64,000 nt of DNA, taken from contig VWZS01008197.1 of assembly GCA_013397075.1 (NCBI GenBank), positions 1,055,452-1,119,451 on the forward strand, read 5' to 3'. The position numbers and the translations under genes are program-made. Shown in pieces: positions 26,017-36,688 of the stretch; position 1 is the first letter of the stretch, and each line of letters begins with the position of its first letter. Under the pieces are notes generated by a model, which ran no database searches, had not been told where the DNA came from, and saw only the letters and a program-made list of their open reading frames with translations. The DNA is from Rhabdornis inornatus. Taxonomy: Eukaryota > Chordata > Aves > Passeriformes > Rhabdornithidae.

Positions 26017-26172
26017 CAAAAAAAAACCCCAAAAAACCAAAAAGAAGAAAAACCAACCAACCAACTAAACAAACAAAAACCCTAAACAAAAACCCAAAGA
26101 AAACCAAAACAAACAAGCAAAAAAATCCAACCCAAAAACCAAACCAACCAAACAAAAACAAAACCCACAAAG
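26017..26172. repeat. A/C-rich low-complexity tract
   Basis: About 155 bp are almost purely A and C on the + strand, mixing CCAA, CAAAA, AAAC and AAACCC units. It mirrors the T/G-rich tract at 15285-15437 on the opposite strand. The Lys/Asn/Pro/Thr-rich open frame through it (25983-26324) is a product of this composition. Confidence 0.92.
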
Positions 26173-28703
26173 CAAATATACAATGTCACAGGATGCTTTG
26201 TGACCACTCTCAAAAACACCATAAAATATCTAAATTTGTCTCACAAAGCTCTCTGGCCTTGCTGTCATCACAACAACACATTTTGACAGATACTTTGGTC
26301 AGTGTAAATGTGTCACTCGTCTAATAATTATGTTTGTGGAAACAATTTCTTGAAATCAAGTTAGGTGAGAAATTAGAATAGTAAGTCAGTGTGGTGAGAA
26401 GTGGATATTAACCTAATAAAAAAACAAAGGATCCAAATATGCTCAAACTGCACATGGAGTTAATTTCTGCACTTGAGTCCAAATACTAATTCCACTTCTA
26501 TAAAGGACTGAAGAAGCATTCAAAATGAGTATTCTCAGACCCTGGAGTTCAAATTTGAAATTCATGCATATGGGATTTAAACTGTGGCTCCTACAAAGTT
26601 AAGTGAAAACACTTCAAGTGACTTTCAGGCAGGCATTACTTTGTTGAACATTGCTGCAGTGATTTCAGCAACAATAACAAAGAGAACATTCATGCTTGGC
26701 TGAAAACATTTTAAGATTTACATGAATGATGTTCAAAAATGGTTGAATAGAGAAACACTTGAACCAAATATATCTAAATCCTGATCTCCTGAGAATAGAC
26801 AGACACCTTTGGCTTATGCCTGAATGATATTGAAAGGAATATTATAAAACTGTAGAAGGCCCCCTCTTTCCCATATTGCAGAATGTTCTCTGGCATTCCA
26901 AAGTGTTACTGGTAACTTCTCAGTCTCAAGTCGGTTAGGCATGTGTTTTTAATGTATTGTTTGCATTTCATGTATTTTAACACATATGCAAGTGTAGAAT
27001 TACGTCAGTAGCCATGTTACATAAAATACAGGCCACACCTTTGTACAGGTTTGACTAAGTAGTTCTGACAGTGAACAAAACAGCAGGAAAACCATAGGAG
27101 TGGCAGAAAAAGTACAGTTTTCTAGAAGAACAAATAGCAATATGAACTATTCTGCAGTCAGAAAAAAAATCAGATTTGTTTGCCTTATTTATCTTCACTT
27201 GAAAACCCCCTGAAATACCTGGCTTCTGAGTTTATGCTGATTGTTTCCACCTGGCAAACCATTCCCATGCTAAACAAATTTTGTTTCATCATAACTTTAT
27301 GTGCCATAGCCAACAAATTGTTGCCCAGTCAATGCCACTTATTTCCTCCTAATCACGAAATGCAAAATAAAGCTGTTACTCTTCTCCAAACTCTGCTAGC
27401 CCAAACCCCAAATTTACTATTCAGAGGATCCTTAACAAAACCACTTTTCCTTAATCAGTTGATTTCAAAAAAATTTCTCTATCCCATTCCAGAAAACCCA
27501 TTCTGACCCCAAATAAAATATTCGTTTCTGTCCCCAGCATGCAGTAATTCTCAGCCAGGTCAGTCTCTCAGTTCTTCCAGCTCCCCATCTCTCCTCACAC
27601 AATTATATCCAAGGCCACTTGTTCCCAAAAGAGTCAGCATCCAAAACTCCCACCTATGAAAACTTTACTCATGTAAGTATTTCTATTCAGTGAGATAAAA
27701 CTAGAATACCAGCCATCAAGAAGAAAGTGAAACTGAAACTAACTCTAAAAATACATATACTCTCAAAATACATAAGATTTAAACAGCATTTAGCTTCTTT
27801 AAAGCATGGCAAAATTAATCAAGTAGAAGAAATAGGTCTCTATTAAGTACCAGACAGTGTGAAAGAAACTTTTCAGACCTAGACATAAACGATAGAAAGG
27901 CTGCTATCTTGGAGGAAATAAAACCACAGACTTCCTACTGTTTAAGAACAAAGTATGACAATCATGAGCAGTAGAGAAAATGTCATTGAAGTTCTATGTG
28001 GGAAAAGCCCTAAGTGTGCATCAATCAAGAAAGGATCAGTGGGAAAATGGCTTCAAACCACTGGTGGCTAAAACTGACAAGGTATACTTAGAAACAAATG
28101 CTCACCTTGAAAATGGAATGCAGAAAGGAAGAGGTTTAAATAATCATTTTGCATGCTTAGTGATTCCCAGAAAGCTTTTCAGCCCGTCCTGTGTGAAAGT
28201 GTATGCTGGGACATAGCTGTGGCTCTTGCTGTCAGGGTGCATTCTCATGGAAATTTCTCACTGAATCACTCAGTGGGCACATTTACATGGCAAAAAGCTG
28301 TAGAAAAATCTCCCAAAGCCAGAGGAAAGTTATACTGCCAAAACTGTTAAGCCCTAAGTGGTTTTCCAAATAAAATTCAGTTGCTCTATTGGGTGCCACT
28401 TGAATGAGTCAACAATAAACTAAGACGCTAGTTAAAAAAAGGCTTTTTAATATGGAAAAGTATCTTTCAGTTTCTGAAACAGCAATCCCCTTGGGAATAA
28501 ACTGAAAGGTGAGACTTTTGAAAGGCTTTGTCCAGTTTCAGCCCAGTGCCTTTCATATATTTAGAGATGCATTCTACTGTTGCTGCATATCAAGTTTGCG
28601 GCTTTCGTGTCTTTTTCATCAGTTGCAAAGAGCCAAAGAAACATTTCTTTGGACTTCAGACAGCTTTTTAACATTTTCTGTATTGTGAGTAACCTTCTTC
28701 TAG
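26173..28703. other. Unique noncoding DNA
   Basis: No gene is recognised. A C- and A-rich stretch at 27180-27510 is open for 108 codons on the + strand but shows no family resemblance. I compared it mentally with avian mitochondrial genes and found no convincing match. Confidence 0.6.
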
Positions 28704-28810
28704 CATACAGGCCCATTCATGGGCCACTTTCACTCCCTCTCTTGTTAACCTCATCTCACGCCTTTTCCCTCGAAGTTCATGTGTTTGAGTACATGAAAAG
28801 TTCGCAGAAG
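28704..28810 (+). other. Candidate exon with strong splice signals
   Basis: A pyrimidine-rich acceptor (CCTTCTTCTAG, ending at 28703) and a near-consensus donor (CAGAAG|GTAAGTTT, junction at 28810/28811) bracket 107 bp. One frame is open through the whole segment and runs as part of an 81-codon open frame (28580-28825). The translation includes VHVFEYMKSSQK just before the donor. I do not recognise the peptide. The length is not a multiple of three, and no neighbouring exon is identifiable in the window. It could be a cassette exon of a long gene spanning the window, an exon of a long noncoding RNA, or chance. Confidence 0.22.
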
Positions 28811-29099
28811 GTAAGTTTAAAATGAACTTCCTTCAGCCAAGAGTTGTTGTGGAGATTGCAATTAATTTCTTGCACGTCTTTGGAGGCTCATTGCTATTTC
28901 ATAATGATCTTTATCATCGGTTTTGATCTGTAATACTTCATGTAAGTAAGGTTTAAAATGCATTTTTTTAAGACTGGAACATCTGGGGTTGATATATTAT
29001 TAATGGTGACTTTATAAAACCAAATAAATAAAAAAAGAACAACTGTTGGGGTTTTTTGGGATTTTTAAAAAATTTTATATTTACATATATTTATTTACA

Positions 29100-29400
29100 C
29101 AAACAATAGGATGTGAAAGCTGGTGCAGCTGACTCGAAGCTTTATTCCATCACAGTCATCAGCCTCATTTTACAGAACCAGGCAAGGGAGATGGAACAGC
29201 TTCAGCTGCTACAACAGCAGAGGAAATTCTCTTTGTTACAAAGTCTTTTAACAACTTTCTAGCCAATAGCATAATATTAAAAGCTGAGAAGCATTCGCTT
29301 AGGCCGATTAATAAAGCTGCACATACATCTTGCTTTGAACAATGCTTGCTAGTAATAGCTTAAAATAATGGATAAAGCTTCATTATTTAGCTCATATATT
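29100..29400. other. Candidate conserved noncoding element
   Basis: The block contains an E-box CAGCTG (29126-29131), a homeodomain-type GATTAATAAA (29306-29315) and a SOX-like GAACAATG (29337-29344), in non-repetitive sequence. One frame is open from about 29160 to 29360, and another reads a Gln/Leu-rich peptide around 29190-29230, but neither has splice sites that would make it a convincing exon. Enhancer function is inferred from sequence texture only. Confidence 0.25.
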
Positions 29401-29999
29401 TTTACCATCTTGCTTAACATATTTTCCTGAGGCCTATCTCTACAGAGCTCATAGCCTTATTGTTTCTTGTCTTTGCATCTTTAGCATTTTGCATTTTTCC
29501 ATCTTGAGGTTTGCTTTCACGCAACTTTCTGAGAGTTCAATACCTTTTCTATTTCCCACAATCAATCATGTATGCACAACCTTATTGTTTGCAATGAATG
29601 CTATAAGACACTGGAGTTGAAAATACTGGGCTAAATTCTTCTCTAAAAATACCAGTAAAATACCAGATATTAATCATGAATCTTCAGGAATGCACTTATG
29701 TGAGCTCATCAAAATATCCCAGAATATGATTTCAACATTATTAAACAGTTCTTAAAGAATTGGCCTTCCTACCCTTTAACAGATATGCTATGAAAGAATG
29801 TTTTCTCTTTGGTAACTTGAATAGTAAGAGTATTTAATATCTTCACAAGAACTCCCAGCAGCTATAACCTAACATAAGCAGCTCCCTTGGTCTGCTGAAA
29901 TTTACGCTTAAATACCACAAACACAGACTTCCATGAAGAATTTGCCTCTGTGCTTCCTCCCTGTGATGTTTCACGTGCACTGTGACATTATTTCAAATG

Positions 30000-30185
30000 T
30001 GTTAACCAGGCTGCCTGCTTGTCATGTTTTATTAAGTTAGCAAGGCTGTAATTGGAGGGATAAGAGATGCAAGATGTGGCCACATTTGAGGCCTAGTCTG
30101 GTGTTTGAGAAGGGAGCAATATTTGTGACAATGCACTTTTCAACCTCTCACATAATTGTCAAAATCTCAAATTGCCTGTTAAATG
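30000..30185. other. Candidate conserved noncoding element
   Basis: This is non-repetitive, motif-rich AT sequence with cores such as TTATTAAG, GTAATTGG and a GATAAG box, followed by ACAATGCAC and CATAATTGTC. It is flanked by ordinary AT-rich DNA and then by a simple repeat. Conservation is untested. Confidence 0.2.
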
Positions 30186-30207
30186 AAAAGGTTCATATGC
30201 AATAATG

Positions 30208-30376
30208 CCCTATTTTATACTTAAATATATGTATATATATAATATACATAATACATATAATATTATANGCATAGAGTCACACATTCTCTCCAGTTTGCCC
30301 CATGCAGTCAGGGTGTTTAGGCAAATATATTACATATATATATATGTGTGTGTGTATGTGTGTATATATATACATA
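30208..30376. repeat. Composite (TA)n / (TG)n repeat region with one N
   Basis: A TA-rich stretch at 30208-30267 ends at an undetermined base (30268). About 55 bp of unique sequence follows, and then a second block at 30324-30376 changes from TA to TG and back to TA. The first N of the window lies here, suggesting that repeat-length uncertainty disturbed the assembly or the consensus call. Confidence 0.9.
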
Positions 30377-33112
30377 AATGTTTATTTACGACCTTTTCTT
30401 TCCATATAGAAAAGAATAGTTTTTATCAGTTGCAGTTGTGCAACTGGCCCTACATCCTGCCTAATATTCCATTTGGTTAAAACTTGGTTCTTTATAATCC
30501 TTTGTTTACTGTTTAGATGTTTTGTTTCTATTTAAATATTCCAATTACCGAACATAAAGTCTGGCTAACAACAGCAAGAATTGACATATTAAAAAAACAT
30601 ATGAATAGAGCTGTATGCATTGTCTTTTCAAGCACAAAAAAAATCCACTGCCAAATCTTCTTGATGCAGCAATAGTTGAAAAAAACCCACCTATCCACCA
30701 TGAAAGGAATTTCTCATGTTGATTATTTCCCAGTCAAACAGGATAGATGGATAATAGCACTGAAAACAGGGAGTGAAAAAGGGACCAAGTTTTAAATAGC
30801 AAAAATGATAGCAGCAGAGAGACAAGGTAGCTTTAATCAGTCAGCCAGCACTAGGCAATTTTAAAACCTGGCAGCTTGCAGTGGTTTTCTTAGCTTGTGG
30901 TATTTGAAGGACATTGATATACACATCAAACAGAATTTAGGACATGCATTGTGGAGGTGCCAGTTGAAGCCTTATGTGCAAGCTAAAGTTGGAATTCAAT
31001 CCTTTTATCGAGCACAGGACATACAAACTCTCTCCTATCAACTTTCCACTCATTTTGAATGAAGAATAACTTTTGTTGGATGATTTGCAGGTAAAAGAGT
31101 TCGTTAAAATCTATTCTCTGAACCAAAAATTGTCACATACTCTCCACCAAAGATTTAGCATGGCTCAAATTACAGAGCAAGCTTGCAGTGCTTGTGTTAT
31201 TATTCATAAAATGTAACATTAAAAGCAAAAAATGCTAAAGTGGCTCTATTAAAAACGTCAAAACACCCAACCTCTTTTCCAGAGGTGGAGGGTATGAACA
31301 AATATAAATTCCCAAATCTTGTATTTTTTTTTTCTTGTCTGCTTTAACCTTCTCATTGTTTTCCCCATGTTTCTTCCACTCTGCAAGAACGTGCATGTTT
31401 GAGCACCCATATGTCCAAACCTTCTGCTTTCAGTAGTCACATTACCTCACTGGAAAATATTTCAACCCAAATCCTTCTATCTTCCTGCAGTGTGACCCTC
31501 ATTGAAATAATAATATTTCACCATCATTTTTAATAGCTAAAAATAGCAGGAGTGGTTGCATAATCTCTTCTCCAGGAGATTATCACAAAGGCTATCTCCC
31601 AGTGGTTTAAGGAAAATAGCAAAATTGCCTGTCCTTCTAAAGTACCCTCCTGAAAGCAAGTTGGTAACATCACTTGTATTGTTGAAAATGGAAGATGACA
31701 ACCATTCTGAAAGATATTTCTTTGTATGCAACCTGTAAAATAGCATCATTTTCCTGAAAACTAGTGGTTAGGGGATGACAGGGAAAGACCTAATGCATGT
31801 GTTCAGGTGGCCTTGTTGTCTAATTTTCGCATGCTTATGAAAAAATAACATATTTCTCCTTGCACGGGAATTTCAGAATATCTTCCTGGAGTGATACATG
31901 CTAAGGAGAAACAAATGGAACTCCCTGAAAATGAAGAAAGGCTCTAGCCCAAGCAGCTATTTACCCAATCTGCACTCTTAAATCATCATATGCAGTCTTT
32001 ATAGAAAAGTTGTGGTATACCAAAAATTACAAGCTAAACCCAGTTGTTTCACATTTTATATGTTTTGCATTTTAAATATCAGGAAGTATCTTTCATTTGC
32101 TTTTAATACTATCTTAGGGGAAAGACTGGGTAAAAAATTTAATGCAACACACTTTAGGAAGAAAGGTTAGAATTATTTAGAAACAGACTTATAATGAATG
32201 GTTGAAAGACGAAAGATAATTCCTTTTAGCTAAGTTCTGAATGCTTCACCTGCCATGAAAGGGAACAATAAACCTCTGGCAAATGTGCTTGATGTGACTA
32301 AGTGAAAGGGTTTACCTCTACAGATAAATTTAGGATGTTGCAGTGCTTTGAAGATAAGAAATCCCATCATAGTTGCAGGTACAGTTGATCCCTGGGGGGG
32401 ACTGGCAGCCCAGGATGTGGAGGGGGAATAGGGTCTCGTGCCAAGGTGTGTAGAGAGGGTGGAGGCTGGTCCTGCTGGTACCAGGCTCTGGGATGGAATT
32501 CCCCTCTACAGGCAGAGGCCAGCAATCTCCTGCAAGGGCAACTGGCAGCCAACACCCACTTTTCCAGCATACTAAAACTTTTTTTTTTTTTACCCAATAT
32601 GTTTGATGAGCCCTCCATGATTCTACAAGCAGCCACAGGATTACAGTCAGGACTGGAGAGCAATGGTTTGATATGCCCAGGGGGGTAGCTGCTGCCTGTG
32701 TGGTCAACAGGAGCCACAGGGGCTTCAACAACAAATGCAAAGCTGCAGCCTATTGAAAAGGAAGTATAAATGTCTGAGTTTATTTCTGGCCTTTACCTTA
32801 GGCAACTGTTTCTGTATGTGTTTGTACCATCACGCAGTATAAAACTGGTGAAAAAATAAGGAATCATTTGGGTGGAAGGCATGATACAATTGTAAGAATA
32901 TATTTTCTTTGTTCCCCAAATGTCACATAATCAATAAAGGAAATGTGTTTCTGTTTCTGAGAAATATTACTGCTTCTAAAAGAGCAACACTGATGAAAGA
33001 GAATAGCCAAACAACACCACAACTATTCGAAATATTTTTAGCTTCCTGAGATCATGATTCTTGAACCTATCCTATGAATATATTTTTTTATGTATATCAG
33101 CAGCACAGACTC
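30377..33112. other. Unique DNA with a GC-rich patch at 32330-32740
   Basis: No gene is supported. The patch at 32330-32740 is markedly GC-richer than its surroundings and keeps two minus-strand frames open for 116-136 codons. Those translations look like random Pro/Leu/Ser-rich sequence. A 13-nt poly-T sits inside it (32579-32591). It may be an unrecognised old transposon fragment. Confidence 0.55.
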
Positions 33113-33305
33113 AAAGGGAAGAGAAGAGAAAGAAGAGAGAAAAGAGAAAGAGAAAGAGAAAGAGAAAGAGAAAGAGAAAGAGAAAGAGAAAGAGAAGAGA
33201 AGAGAAGAGAAGAGAAGAGAAGAGAAGAGAAGAGAAGAGAAGAGAAGAGAAGAGAAGAGAAGAGAAGAGAAGAGAAGAGAAGAGAAGAGAAGAGAAGAGA
33301 AGAGG
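33113..33305. repeat. 193-nt pure purine tract, (GAGAAA)n joined to (GAGAA)n
   Basis: Every base from 33113 to 33305 on the + strand is A or G. An irregular leader passes into a hexamer phase (about 33140-33192, nine GAGAAA units) and then into a pentamer phase (about 33193-33304, roughly 22 GAGAA units). Because neither motif contains a stop codon in any frame, all three + frames stay open, giving Lys/Arg/Glu repeats that are not genes. Long homopurine tracts can form triplex (H-DNA) and are often polymorphic. Confidence 0.97.
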
Positions 33306-36300
33306 TCAGTTCATTCCTTGTATCGAAACAAAACATTCTATACTGACTGCAGTACCTGGAAAACCAATGAGTGTCAAAATAAAAAATGAAATTTTCTGAT
33401 TAGTTCAAGATACTAGTTACTGTGCAGTAAGCTAGACTAGGCATTTATGATGTGCTAGCTACTCCATTGAAATTTCTCAAGTTTTCAGTTTGCAAATGTT
33501 TACCCTACAAAAAAATCTGAGGGGTAAGTTACCTGACTTATTTGCTTTGGATAGTAGCATAGACACAGTTATTTCAAAGTCACTGAATCTGTAACTTGTT
33601 TATCCTGTGGTGACTTGTTCAGAGTAGTTTAGAACATTTTTGCTAGTTTGTCTGGTGGAGATCTTTCAAAAAGATTGATCTAAAGAAATTAAATACCTTT
33701 ACTGTGGCTTTGATATATCTCATTAAGTATTTACCGCTAACTTAAAATATTAATTTTAACTGAGTTTCATTTAGTTTTGCTTGCTTCCAAGATAAAATCA
33801 GATTTAAAGTGATATAGAAATTGTTTCACTAACATAAACCGATACAAAGATCAAATGAAGTAATACTTCTAAGACAGAACACTTTACAAGTATATAATTT
33901 TTGGCTCTTTAACTCTCAGAAATCCTTAGAATTTCTCCTGAAGTATCCTTATCTTTAGAGCATTAGGACATTTATTTGATTACTGTATAACTAACAGTAG
34001 CAAACAGTGCTGGATAAAAGCTAACTGGACAATAACTGCTGTGCTTCTCCATCCTTCAAAGGAACGACTTCTCTTTAGGAGAGTCAAACTTACATTCACC
34101 AGCAACACAATCAATATTTGAAACTTTGCCAGTTTTTTTAATATTAGATTTGCTTAGGACAAAGCAGAAACGTCCAGAGTCTGCAGCAGAAATGTGTGTC
34201 TTGTCCTTTAGCCTTTAAGCAGGCTGTTGTGTTAACTACCTGAAGTCACCTGGTGATCAATTAACTCATTTTAAAAAGCTCTCGTGAAAAAATCCTCATC
34301 ATGACACATCTGAAATATTTGCTCCTAGAACCATTTTCTCTGCAAAATGTACCAGTTTAAATTTCACTGGAGCTCAGAAAAACTTAAAGATTGACTTTGT
34401 AAAACAGCAAAATCAAATTGTGGCAGGTAGGTGGCAAGACATTAGCAGAGATTGTCAATGTGTGCTGCTGTTATCCAGCACAATAGCTGCAGGGACAGAG
34501 CCCAAGATGTGGAAAACACAGAGAGATACATGCACAAACTGGGCAGACATGCAGAGTCATAGATGAAGGAGCACACACATGCACACATGTGAATGACCAA
34601 AAATGCACATTAACTCATGCACACAGATGCACAAACACTTATCCCATCCAGAAAGGCAGCAGACATTCTGGATCTGCCCCAGAAGAATTCTGAGCAGCAT
34701 CTAGTTGGCCTAAGATCTCAGAAGAGTAGAAAACTATGGTTCCTTTTGTCCAAAGAAATAAAACCAAAGTTATAGAATAAGAGAGGCACTTGTTTTTCCC
34801 ACTTTTATATTATTTCTAGTGGCTGTCCCAAGTTAATTTTATTTTTTAGTGAACTTTGTGTATGTGTCAGCTTGTGCAATTCCTTCCTATAGTATTCTTC
34901 ATTTTAGTATGAAAAAGAATTACCTGCTTTGCCTTTGGCTGTGGTTTCTCTTCTCAGAGGAAAACTAAATCTGATGCCAAATCTAGTGCCCAACACATAG
35001 ACCAGTAAAGGTGACACCACCTTTGCAGGTGCAGGCAGGGTTTCAGGAGCCCTTCTGCTGTGCTCCAGGAGCCCAGCCAGAGCTGAAGCACAAATGGCAG
35101 AAATGGGGAAACCATGGCAGGACTGGGGAAACTCACAGAAACTGGAAAATGTAGCAGGACACAGTGGGCAGCACACGGTGAATTTCAGAGCTTGGACAGA
35201 TCTCACTGCCCTTTCAACCAGCCCTGATCTTTCCTAGGGAAAAGGCAGAGCACCAGAGGGAAGCAGCTCCTGAGTTTGATCCATGGCATTACCTTGACCT
35301 AGACTACCCAGCTTTCACAAAAACAGCAGACAAGATTAAACACTAGAGAAAATTAATAAAATGCCTAGTTTAATTGGCAGCTACTACTGTTATTAAATAG
35401 ATCCTCTTAAAGAAGAGTGTTTCTGAATCAGTAAGATTGAAATGTAATTGAGAATGTGCTTATGAGAAACAATTTTTGCAAAGCCTATGAAACTGTGAGG
35501 ATTAGGCTGAAGTATCCCATGTGATCAATATCTTGCAATCGCATTAAAGCCTCAGGCAACAGGGGCCTTCATTCCTTTCCTTTTCCCATTTTCTGTTTTC
35601 TGTTCCTAGGCACCATCATAAGCAACCAGACATGAACAGAAAATGAATTTGCTACAAGCTGGTAGCACTGTAAGTGGCTTTGATATAAGTGGAACAAGGG
35701 TCGGTAACTTCCAAGCCCCAGTAGCCTGATAAGAATATTAAGTCTACCATTTATCCCCAATGAGTGCTTGATTAGCCATACAGTGCTCTGCTGACAGAGC
35801 TCACTAAAAATACATTATGCTAATAACACCTGAGTGCCAGCAAAACTGGGGAAACCCAAGACTCAACACGAAGAATGAGTCATTATGGAATTTACCTGGC
35901 AAACACAGTTAGTGACAAAACTATGGGCAAAAGAATAGCGTCTCAGTCCTGTTTGCAAAGGCACGAATAGAAATAGAGGTGACTTCCCGAAGAATATTAG
36001 CATTAGAATAAATAGAAAGAAATAATCTGTATTGTATCTCTTAATAAAGATGCTTAGTTTTTCAGAGCAGTCAGCTGCTAGTTGAGACAAGTCACTTCTA
36101 TGTATTTATCTTTGTGTAAATTCTGTCCTACTGGAGTGTCTTTCTGCCTGGGTTAACACTGAGCATGTTTCCTCCTTGCTCTGTGCCTGGACCCCAGTCT
36201 GGGATTCCCACTGCACTCCCACAAATTCCTGCTGTTCCCCACCCCACTGCCATTGCCCCAGCACAGCTTTTGCACTCTTCTAAGTTGAGGATTTGTAGGC

Positions 36301-36670
36301 TTTCCTTCCAACCACCTGCAAACTACAGGCATCACGCATCCCAGCAACAATCCAAACTGTACCGCAAGTACAGGAGATGAGGGGATGGCTTATTGCTACT
36401 TCTAATTAACTCACCAAATCTGCTTTTTGCAAGCACTGAACACCCCCATCCTCATCCCAGTTCTCCTGGCCTCTGCCAGCCTGCAATTAGCACCCTGCCT
36501 AGCTGGGCTCTGGGCTCCTGCACACAGACATTCCGCAGCCAGCCTGGCTGCCAGCCCCTGCACAGGCAAATTGGTGCACAGCACTTGGCCACGACTCACA
36601 GCAAGGGCAAGCAATCATTTCATAGACATACAACTGAGAGCTTTGCAAAAAAGAGATCAAGCTTGGGGGG
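33306..36670. other. Unique noncoding DNA with GC-richer patches
   Basis: No gene is recognised. Degenerate GCACACA-type low-complexity sequence lies at about 34528-34635. GC-richer patches at 34930-35270 and 36130-36620 keep frames open for 60-100 codons, but the translations have no domain and no consistent splice signals. Confidence 0.55.
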
Positions 36671-36688
36671 AAAAAAAAAAAAAAAAAA
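36671..36688. repeat. Poly-A run
   Basis: Eighteen A residues follow directly after a GGGGGG run. The GC-rich 500 bp upstream could be the body of an old retroposed sequence ending in poly-A, but I recognise no parent and see no flanking target-site duplication. Confidence 0.9.

Larger units (their letters stand above)
28811..30200. other. Noncoding DNA with enhancer-like blocks
   Basis: The unique sequence after the candidate exon contains two blocks that look unusually motif-dense for background DNA (29100-29400 and 30000-30185, separate entries). A short (T/A)-rich hinge lies at 29050-29095. No gene is supported. Confidence 0.5.

Noticed and set aside
25983..26324. 113-codon Lys/Asn/Pro/Thr-rich frame
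   Set aside because: It is the translation of the A/C-rich low-complexity tract.
27180..27510. Possible mitochondrial insertion, suggested by C/A-rich strand bias and a 108-codon frame
   Set aside because: No stretch matched avian mitochondrial genes as I know them, and the bias is weaker than in mitochondrial DNA.
33061..33399. Three overlapping + frames of 90-112 codons rich in Lys, Arg and Glu
   Set aside because: They are created by the stop-free GAGAA/GAGAAA repeat, which is open in every frame.
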